Positions 32,337 through 38,644 of a stretch of DNA of 41,891 nt are shown in pieces. Where the stretch lies: positions 1 through 41,891 of the forward strand of contig JAKADN010000009.1 in assembly GCA_021820445.1 (NCBI GenBank), written 5' to 3'. Source of the stretch: Nitrospirota bacterium. GTDB taxonomy: Bacteria > Nitrospirota > Leptospirillia > Leptospirillales > Leptospirillaceae. How positions within the stretch are numbered: position 1 is the stretch's first letter; each line of letters opens with the position of its first letter. The notes beneath the pieces were generated by a model. It searched no databases, was not told the origin of the DNA, and worked only from the letters and a program-made list of their open reading frames with translations. Made by a program: the position numbers and the translations under genes.

Positions 32337-32352
32337 TGGCATACCGATTGCA
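32337..32352 (+). promoter_or_regulatory. Sigma-54-type -24/-12 promoter
   Basis: TGGCAT-ACCGA-TTGCA matches the RpoN consensus TGGCAc-N5-TTGCa at nearly every fixed base, with GG at 32338-32339 and GC at 32350-32351 at the required spacing. Transcription would begin near 32363, 48 bases before ATG 32411. Confidence 0.6.
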
Positions 32353-32410
32353 TTTAAAATTGCAGGTAATTATAAAAATCGGACACCAAATTGAATCAGG
32401 ATGGATAAAG

Positions 32411-33052
32411 ATGGATAAGATTCTAAGAAAAACAAAAACGAAAGGGTTCCTGGGGCTTCTGGTCGGAATGGCGCTCGCCCTTTTTCAGACCGGTGAATCT
32501 CCTGCTGCAATGATTGAGGATGAAGGCACTGGAGATCGACATATCGCCAAGAAAATGATCGGGGGAATCGTGGTGAAGGTTCGCCACCTGAGGGGGACAC
32601 GGAACATCTCCCTTCTGATCCGGGAAACCAAGATCGACCGGACAGGGCGACCTCTCTGCAATGCCCCCACAGGCCGGATTCTTTCTGTCGAGTCGGTGGG
32701 TGGCATCTTTCTCGCAAAATCAGCACGGCTCAAAAGTTCACTGGTGGTCATGGAGTCTCCTGCGGACCCGACGCCTCGGGACCTGAAACAAGGAGAATGC
32801 GTCTCCGTCGCCCCAGACGACATCGACCGTGTTGAAGCGCGGCTCCATTCTTCGATCAAGATCGAGCAGACTCCCGTCGTGGCGCAAAAAACCGATAAGG
32901 TGAAAGAGGGCCTGGTTGAACTTTGGGCTCGAACCTTTCCTGCCAAAGGCGCGGTCGCCTCTCACTGGTCGGGAAGCGGACTGACTCACCGGAAAAAGGC
33001 TTCTCCTGCCTCGATCCCGGCGTTGGTTCGTCCCCTTGGCCAGCCTGCCTGA
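32411..33052 (+). CDS. Secreted protein of unknown function
   Basis: 213 residues. The signal peptide is KGFLGLLVGMALALFQTGESPAA. The mature part contains two cysteines (RPLCNAP and QGECVSV), likely a disulfide, and a strand-rich middle (GGIVVKVRHLRGTRNISLLI). The C-terminal 45 residues are basic and low in structure. ATG at 32411 follows a weak AGGA; a longer frame to 32336 is not supported. It lies downstream of the sigma-54-type promoter. No family is recognised. Confidence 0.6.
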   Translation: MDKILRKTKTKGFLGLLVGMALALFQTGESPAAMIEDEGTGDRHIAKKMIGGIVVKVRHLRGTRNISLLIRETKIDRTGRPLCNAPTGRILSVESVGGIFLAKSARLKSSLVVMESPADPTPRDLKQGECVSVAPDDIDRVEARLHSSIKIEQTPVVAQKTDKVKEGLVELWARTFPAKGAVASHWSGSGLTHRKKASPASIPALVRPLGQPA

Positions 33053-33092
33053 TACCCACCCGCGTTCATCCTTCCTTCCGTCCCGGCTTTTT

Positions 33093-33130
33093 CGGTCCGA
33101 CCGCTCCTTCCCGCCAGGGAAGGGGGACCG
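33093..33130. terminator. Compound hairpin after the secreted unknown gene
   Basis: Outer arms CGGTCC/GGACCG and inner arms CCTTCCC/GGGAAGG with a GCCA loop, starting 41 bases past the stop codon. No T-run follows. Confidence 0.4.
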
Positions 33131-33204
33131 GAGAGATCGGGGCGGAGCACCCCACCCGGTTCTTCCCAAAATGCCAATTCCCTTCTCCGAACCGTCCCGC
33201 CACA

Positions 33205-33233
33205 ATTAAAACCCCTCACGGGGGATCTTTAAT
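33205..33233. repeat. Small nested inverted repeat
   Basis: ATTAAA and CCCC pair with GGGG and TTTAAT around TCAC, with short unpaired parts. It is followed by few T bases. Role unclear. Confidence 0.3.
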
Positions 33234-33313
33234 GTTGTATCAGGAATGTCCGGCCACCCGGCTTCCCGAAGAAATAAGTTCCTTCAGTCGTCAGAAAATG
33301 AAGACCTCTTGTG

Positions 33314-33366
33314 CCTTTCTCATGCCGGGAGGGGGGCGAGTAGGAGCCCTCCCGGCATGAGAAAGG
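33314..33366. repeat. Perfect 20-bp stem inverted repeat between convergent genes
   Basis: Left arm CCTTTCTCATGCCGGGAGGG (33314-33333), 13-base loop, right arm 33347-33366 complementary at all 20 positions. It lies 37 bases past the UPF0173 stop on that gene's downstream side. Neither strand has a T-run after it. It may be a two-way terminator or a mobile-repeat relic. Confidence 0.8.
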
Positions 33367-33402
33367 GTCGAGATCGTTCCTCTTTCTCGGGAACTTTTTG
33401 CC

Positions 33403-34116
33403 TCAAATCGAGAACGGCTCTCCCGGGCGAACGGAAATCATCCGGCAATTTGTTCTGGAAATCAGCCGGGCAAAGGCCTCCGGCGTTCCCGTCAACGCAG
33501 GGAATGTCCCATGATGAAGCGGAAGGACGGTTTTGGCCTCCAGAAAGGAAACGGCCATGGCGGCTTCCCGGGGACCCATCGTATAGAGATCCCCGATGGG
33601 AAGACAGACGAGCTCTGGACGATACAGCTCCCGGATGAGCCGCATGTCTGAAAAGACATTGGTGTCACCCGCGTGGTAAAAGCGAAACCCGTCGGAGAGC
33701 TCGACCACGTAGCCCGCCGCTTCCCCCCCGTACAGAATCGCATTACCATCGGAGATCCCGCAGCTGTGATCGGCATGTACCATCGTGACCGAAACTCCCC
33801 CCACGGTCTGGGTCCCTCCTTTGTTCATCGGATGGGTCCGTTCGACCCCTTTTTTATTCAGCCAGGAGCACAATTCGAAGATCCCGACCGTCTCCGCCCC
33901 GCTCGCCTTCGCCAGAGGAACGGCGTCTCCGATATGGTCGTAGTGGGCGTGGGTCAAAAGCATCAGATCCGCCTTTGTCAGACTCCTGAATCTCTCCGGA
34001 CAGGCGGGATTCCCGGAAAGCCAGGGGTCGAGGATGATCTCCGTTCCGTTCTTGTCTCGGACAAGGAGGGTCGAATGGCCCAGCCAGGTGAAAAGATGTG
34101 TATTTTTCTGCGTCAT
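33403..34116 (-). CDS. UPF0173-type metal-dependent hydrolase (metallo-beta-lactamase fold)
   Basis: 237 residues. Metal motifs: WLGHSTLLV at the N-terminus, THAHYDHIGD (HxHxDH-like), MVHADHSCG, YHAGDTNVFSD and LPLHHGTF. These match the UlaG/UPF0173 family, cytoplasmic hydrolases of mostly unknown substrate. ATG at 34116 is chosen because a perfect AAGGAGGT lies just upstream; the longer frame to 34176 has none. It is divergent from thyX. Confidence 0.88.
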   Translation of the reverse strand: MTQKNTHLFTWLGHSTLLVRDKNGTEIILDPWLSGNPACPERFRSLTKADLMLLTHAHYDHIGDAVPLAKASGAETVGIFELCSWLNKKGVERTHPMNKGGTQTVGGVSVTMVHADHSCGISDGNAILYGGEAAGYVVELSDGFRFYHAGDTNVFSDMRLIRELYRPELVCLPIGDLYTMGPREAAMAVSFLEAKTVLPLHHGTFPALTGTPEAFARLISRTNCRMISVRPGEPFSI

Positions 34117-34270
34117 GGGACCTCCTTGCCGGGTGGCAGAAAAAGGGGAAGACTCGAAAGGTCGGTTCAGCGTCATTCTAGCAGAAATTTTGCCTCAAAA
34201 ATGGTACGATTTTTTCCGAATCGACAACGTCTTTTTGGCCGGAACCACTTCGAGGAAGGACTATGGCGGC

Positions 34271-35083
34271 ATGACCATGCAAAATGAGGGAACCCGTGAA
34301 ATCGCCGAGGAGATCGAATCCCGGACCAAAGCCAATCCCGACTTTGCCAGGAAGCTTGGTGACTTCGGCTTCATCGAGCTCGAGGACACCTGGGGCGACG
34401 AAACCACCATCCTGAACACCGCCCGGGTGTCGACCTCAAACCGGAGACTCCGGTCGGTCGAGGACCTGACGGAGAAAGACCGGAACCTCCTTTTCCACCT
34501 TCTTTCCCAGCACCACGGGACCCCGTTCGAAACGGTCTACTTCCGGTTCCGGTTCATCGCACCCATCTTCGTCCTCCGCCAATGGGTCAAGCACCGGATC
34601 TCGACTTGGAACGAGTTTTCCATGCGCTACAGAAAGCCCATCTCCGCCTTCTACGTCCCGGACAGGGAGGCCCGGACCGTGCATCGATTTGAGGTGGTGA
34701 GTGCGGAGCAGACGGAGCGATACGCGGCCCTCATGGAGCGGATTTTCGAATTCTATGAAGCCGAATACCGGATTTCCTGCCAGAGAATCGACGAGGCCGT
34801 TGAGAAAGGTCTGATCCCGGAAGGGAAAACCGATCCGGCCGCACGGAACCCTTACCGGGCCCGGGCTCGGGAAATCCTGCGCTCGGCCATTCCGGTCTCG
34901 GCCTACAGCGACGTCTACTGGACCGTCAACTTCCGCTCCCTCATGAATTTCTTCGACCTCCGGACCAAGGAGAACGCCCAGTACGAAATCCGGGAATACG
35001 CCCTGACCGCGTTCGACCTCTTCGCAAAAAAATTCCCCCTTCTCTCCGACCTCTACAAGAAGGCCGGACAGATCCATTCCTGA
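34271..35083 (+). CDS. thyX: Flavin-dependent thymidylate synthase ThyX
   Basis: Makes dTMP from dUMP with FAD, NADPH and methylene-tetrahydrofolate; 270 residues. The ThyX signature is at 107-120, KHRISTWNEFSMRY: the canonical RHRxxSxNExSxRY with R replaced by K107 and S by T112. FAD- and dUMP-contacting blocks (QHHGTPFE, RQWVKHR, ENAQYEIREYA) are present. ATG at 34271 has a moderate AAGGA site; the ATG at 34277 is an alternative. Confidence 0.93.
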   Translation: MTMQNEGTREIAEEIESRTKANPDFARKLGDFGFIELEDTWGDETTILNTARVSTSNRRLRSVEDLTEKDRNLLFHLLSQHHGTPFETVYFRFRFIAPIFVLRQWVKHRISTWNEFSMRYRKPISAFYVPDREARTVHRFEVVSAEQTERYAALMERIFEFYEAEYRISCQRIDEAVEKGLIPEGKTDPAARNPYRARAREILRSAIPVSAYSDVYWTVNFRSLMNFFDLRTKENAQYEIREYALTAFDLFAKKFPLLSDLYKKAGQIHS

Positions 35084-35194
35084 TCCTCCCAGCCAAGAGC
35101 CCCTCCCCTATGGGCTTCCACTGGTGTATCGATCAGCCTGCACCCGGACATTCCCCACTCCCTGATTTTCAGGCAAAGACATTGAATCTATAAA

Positions 35195-35222
35195 ATTTAT
35201 GACAAAACGAAATACATTTATG
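35195..35222 (+). promoter_or_regulatory. Direct repeats upstream of the antitoxin gene
   Basis: ATTTATG at 35195-35201 and 35216-35222, start to start 21 bases, two DNA turns. RHH antitoxins often bind such repeats to repress their own operon. Confidence 0.4.
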
Positions 35223-35273
35223 TCGATATCCTTTTTTTCGATGGGAGTCTCATTTAATCCGGAAAGAGACCCA

Positions 35274-35573
35274 ATGGGCATAATCAGTATTCGGATCCCC
35301 GAACCGCTCGAATATCGTCTCGACCAGGAAGCCCTGAACTCGGGAAAATCGCGCTCCGAAGTCGTCCGGGAGGCCATCACCGCCTATGTGGACCGAAAGG
35401 AACACGAACGGATCCTGTCCGCGCTTGCCTCCTCGGCCCGGGCCCTGGCCGGAGATACCCAAAGCCGAAGGGAGGCGAAACATCTTGACGACCTTCTGTC
35501 AGAGGACGGTCTTGGTCCCCTGCAAGCCGCCGAAGCGGGCGACGAATCCAGGGAAGGGCCTTGGTGGCGTTAA
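35274..35573 (+). CDS. Ribbon-helix-helix antitoxin
   Basis: 99 residues. The first 45 residues (ISIRIPEPLEYRLDQEALNSGKSRSEVVREAITAYVDR) show a beta-strand and two helices of the CopG/MetJ DNA-binding fold. The C-terminal half is charged and probably wraps the toxin. The frame appears intact. ATG at 35274 follows a purine-rich GGAAAGAG; upstream in-frame starts are possible. The stop overlaps the start of the decayed MazF-like toxin. Confidence 0.75.
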   Translation: MGIISIRIPEPLEYRLDQEALNSGKSRSEVVREAITAYVDRKEHERILSALASSARALAGDTQSRREAKHLDDLLSEDGLGPLQAAEAGDESREGPWWR

Positions 35574-35925
35574 TCCGGCGAGGAGAGATCTGGGTCGCCC
35601 GTCTGACCCCAAACCGGGGCCACGAAATCTGAAAATCTCGACTCGTCCTTGTCTTCCAAGAAACCCTCCTTCTCGATGCAGGACTTTCGACCATCATCGC
35701 CCTTCCCCTGACGACCCAATTCCACTCCTCTTTCGAGGCCCTCAGGGTCAAGATCGCCCCCCCCGGGACCGTCTGTTGAGGGAATGCTTTGTCGCCATCG
35801 AACAAATCCTTGCTCTGGACAGCTCTCGCTTCTCCGATGGCCCATTGGCGGTCGCGACCCCAGCGGAGCTTCGCGAACTCGAGAAATCGCTTAAGGCGAT
35901 CCTGGGGTTTAATCAGGCGGAGTGA
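35564..35925 (+). pseudogene. MazF/PemK-like toxin broken by a stop codon and a frameshift
   Basis: From GTG 35564 the frame reads RRGEIWVARLTPNRGHEI, a normal MazF start, then TGA at 35630-35632 where the family usually has Gly or a similar residue. The same frame continues KSRLVLVFQETLL and TTQFHSSFEALRV, typical MazF segments (the conserved Pro of SRPxLV is Leu). It loses phase at a C8 run (35757-35764). The C-terminal third (ECFVAIEQILALDSSRF to LKAILGF) is in the next frame and ends at 35925. MazF-type toxins cut mRNA; this copy should be inactive. Confidence 0.85.
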
Positions 35926-36099
35926 AGGACTGCCTCCTTTTGCACCCGATCCAGGCTGACCACCGACTTCGTCTGAGCGTCAAGGCTTTATGTCGCCTGG
36001 AAGGAAGACCGGATGATCGGATTCTTGCCACTACACAAGAGCGCCCAAGCCCAAATTGGGGGGAAATCCTTCCGGAATGATCATGATCTCTAAGTCATT

Positions 36100-37167
36100 C
36101 TATCTCCCTTTCCACGACAGGATCCTGAGAACAGGACGTCCGTCCACGTTCTCGAGCGGAAGATAGAGGAGGTGAGTCCTGGGATCCGCGAGGATCGAAT
36201 GGGCCCGAAAACCCAGAAAGTCCTGCGACGCCAGGACCAGTCCCCTTCCCCTCAACCGATAGACACTCACGATTCCCGACTCGGAAGCCACGAAAAGAAG
36301 TCCCCGCCTCCGGTCGACGGAGAGGACGTCCGGGTCCATTCCGGTCGGAAGATTTGCGAGGATCCGGCCCGATCCAAGATCGACCGAAAGGAGCCGGGCG
36401 TCCCCCTCGCAGGCCACGTAGGCCAGACGATTGGGACCGTCGATCCGGAGACCGTGGGGGTGACGGCATGGCAAGCGAAAGCGTTTGACGATCCGGAATG
36501 CGAAGGGATCGATCCGGACAAGAAGATTCTGTGTCTGGACCGTTACATAGACCTGATGGGTCTCGGGATCCACTCTCACGTTGCCAGCTTCGCCCGAGAG
36601 AGGGATCGTTCCCAGAACCCGGTTCGTGCGCGCATCGATGACGCTGAGGGAGCGTCCCCATTCGTTCGAGACGAAGATCCTGTTGGTCGCCATTTCATAG
36701 GCGAGGCCGTCCGGATGGATTCCGGTCGGAAGATCGGCGAGAGTCTTTCCGCTCCCGGCGTCGACCACGGCCAGATGGCCGATCTGATGGCGGGAAAGGG
36801 ACGAGACGGTGGCGTAGACCCTGGCCAGCGACGGCACCACGATGACTCCGTGAACATGGGGAAATCCTGGCATATCGGCCAAAACACGCCGCTTGAGCGT
36901 GTCGAAGACGACGAGGCGCCCGTCCCCGAGGTGGGCCAGGTAGAGCCGCCCGGTCCGCGAGTCGAGGCTCTGGTAGTCGAAGCGCGTGGGTCGTCCGGGA
37001 AGCGCAATGGTGTCCACCGTGGACCATCCGTCAATTGGGACTTCGGAGGCACGTGCGGGTTGAAAAGAGGACCCGAGGCAGTCGAAAAAAACCAGAAAAA
37101 GGAGAACCTTCATAAGAAAGGGCATGACATTCTTCGAGTCCTCGAGAGGTTTGTCGGTGAAATTCAT
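36100..37167 (-). CDS. Secreted YncE/YVTN-type beta-propeller
   Basis: 355 residues. ATG at 37167 has AAAGGA 7 bases upstream; the frame upstream to 37284 is not supported. The N-terminus ends in a signal peptide (MPFLMKVLLFLVFFDCLG... PARASE), possibly used from the internal Met. The mature part has about seven blades with LPTGIHPDG, IDARTNRVLGTIPL and LPTGMDPDVLSVD motifs, as in 40-residue YVTN/YncE proteins found in the periplasm or on surfaces. The ligand is unknown. Confidence 0.82.
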   Translation of the reverse strand: MNFTDKPLEDSKNVMPFLMKVLLFLVFFDCLGSSFQPARASEVPIDGWSTVDTIALPGRPTRFDYQSLDSRTGRLYLAHLGDGRLVVFDTLKRRVLADMPGFPHVHGVIVVPSLARVYATVSSLSRHQIGHLAVVDAGSGKTLADLPTGIHPDGLAYEMATNRIFVSNEWGRSLSVIDARTNRVLGTIPLSGEAGNVRVDPETHQVYVTVQTQNLLVRIDPFAFRIVKRFRLPCRHPHGLRIDGPNRLAYVACEGDARLLSVDLGSGRILANLPTGMDPDVLSVDRRRGLLFVASESGIVSVYRLRGRGLVLASQDFLGFRAHSILADPRTHLLYLPLENVDGRPVLRILSWKGR

Positions 37168-37353
37168 CTTTTCGTCCTTTCGCCCCTCCATTCCTTTGGG
37201 GATCGGCAAGAGCGCGACCGCCGGCCGCATTTCCATTCGGAACGGACCCCAGGAATCACATCGTTCGACAATGGCGTCTACCAAACAGGCAGGCCCTCAC
37301 CGAACACTGTCTTTTCTCCGGGGCCAAGCTTCCTTAACCCGGCTCAGAGCCTC

Positions 37354-37800
37354 TCAAGGATAACAGGAGATGTTCTGGAACCATTCCGTCTGGGCCTGCG
37401 AGATGTGCCGGGCCCAGGTGTCGATCGGAAGAAAGGTTTCCGAGTCGGAGGACCTTGTCCATACGGCCTCCTCAAGATAATACTGCTTTCGCTCCTCCGC
37501 GGAAGGATGGCAGTCCTGTGGAACCGGAAGAAAGAAGTCGATCCGGACCAGTATGGCGTCCTGGTCGGACACATGGGACACCATCGCTGACTTGACCGTC
37601 AGTCCGAACCGAAGGAAGAGCGTTCTTACGTCGGCAAAACCCGGAGGAGGCGGCAGGAGCGAAACAATCCTGTCGATATCGTCCGGAGAGTTTTTCTTCT
37701 TGGCGTTTCCTCCCTCCCCGGCCACACTTTCCTGCGGCATGAGAAGGCCCGCAACCAGCAGGGCCACGAACGCCCATGAACGCCAATTTCCTCTCCCCAT
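37354..37800 (-). CDS. Small secreted protein of unknown function
   Basis: 148 residues. ATG at 37800 has GGAGG 8 bases upstream; the TTG at 37815 lies inside that site. The signal peptide is WAFVALLVAGLLMPQESVAG. The mature part is acidic with helical and strand segments (VRTLFLRFGLTVKSAMV, ILVRIDFFLPV) and two cysteines (PQDCHPS and ISCYP), perhaps one disulfide. It precedes the YncE-like gene by 186 bases on the same strand. Confidence 0.6.
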   Translation of the reverse strand: MGRGNWRSWAFVALLVAGLLMPQESVAGEGGNAKKKNSPDDIDRIVSLLPPPPGFADVRTLFLRFGLTVKSAMVSHVSDQDAILVRIDFFLPVPQDCHPSAEERKQYYLEEAVWTRSSDSETFLPIDTWARHISQAQTEWFQNISCYP

Positions 37801-37920
37801 CCAGAAAACCTCCAAATCAATACGATTCTAAAGCCGACCAAAGGAACCGTAGAATCCTTTCCGGTCAGGGTCCCGTCGTCCCCCTCCATTCGACAGGATC
37901 CGCGATCTGATCCCTTACCC

Positions 37921-38067
37921 CTATCCCTCTTCCCCGCCGCGAAACTCGGATTGGAGGTTGGAAATCTGGGCCAGAACCAGACTGATCAGGGCCAACATGA
38001 CGATCGCCAGAAACTCGGTGAATCCTCTCCTGAATAGATCCTGTCGCACGATGGACTTCCCTCCCAT
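37921..38067 (-). CDS. Possible 48-residue membrane protein
   Basis: From ATG 38067: a basic N-terminus, one membrane helix (EFLAIVMLALISLVLAQI, about 20-37) and a short polar tail ending GGEEG. Codon use is normal for the window, but no clear ribosome-binding site is present. Low confidence. Confidence 0.4.
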   Translation of the reverse strand: MGGKSIVRQDLFRRGFTEFLAIVMLALISLVLAQISNLQSEFRGGEEG

Positions 38068-38570
38068 GGATGCGGACAGGAGTGGATCTCTCCGTCCTTT
38101 CCCCGAGAATATCGGTGCAGGGAATTCCGGCGGACATTCACTCACCCCTGGCCACCCGGACGGTCGGGTCGACGGAGAACGCATCCTCATCCCTCCGAAT
38201 CCCTCCGAAAATGCCCTGGCCGGTTCAATGGATCGAACAATCGCCTCAGAGGAGAGATCAACAGGGCTTCGGCCGAAATCCGCTCCCGGCTCGATACGAA
38301 CATCCTATCAGGAAGGGGCGAGAACTCTGTTAACGGGAGGTAAATTTTCGGATGATTTTCGTTCGGTCTTCCGGGAACTTCCGAGGAGGGGAAAATGGGT
38401 GAAAACGCTGGGTAAGAGGACTCTTCCAAAACCACAACAAGCCCCTTGCAGAACCTTCCTCTATGAATCTTTGGGATTTCCTTCAATCATCGGAAAAGAT
38501 CATCAGGAATATTTTGAGAAATAGATTCGCCCTGTTCTCTGCAACCATTTGTCCAAAAAAGGAGGGATTG
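38068..38570. other. Intergenic region without a convincing gene
   Basis: A plus-strand frame through 37958-38524 has no ribosome-binding site and unusual composition. A few short dyads occur. Nothing firm is called. Confidence 0.4.
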
Positions 38571-38602
38571 AAAAAAGGGGCCCTGCCTTGAAGCAGGGCC
38601 CC
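38571..38602 (-). terminator. Intrinsic terminator of the TonB-dependent receptor gene
   Basis: On the minus strand GGGGCCCTGC and GCAGGGCCCC pair perfectly over a 6-base loop, with AA/TT extending the stem, followed by TTTTTT. It sits 43 bases past the stop. Confidence 0.9.
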
Positions 38603-38644
38603 TTCCGATTCTCGAGATTTCAGGCTAAACGCAAAGAATCAAGC

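Noticed and set aside
36172-37590. 472-residue plus-strand frame across the YncE-like gene
   Set aside because: Crosses a real signal-peptide propeller gene and an intergenic gap; composition is that of an antisense frame.
37958-38524. 188-residue plus-strand frame
   Set aside because: No start signal and no recognisable segment; it lies across a gap that probably carries only a tiny minus-strand membrane protein.
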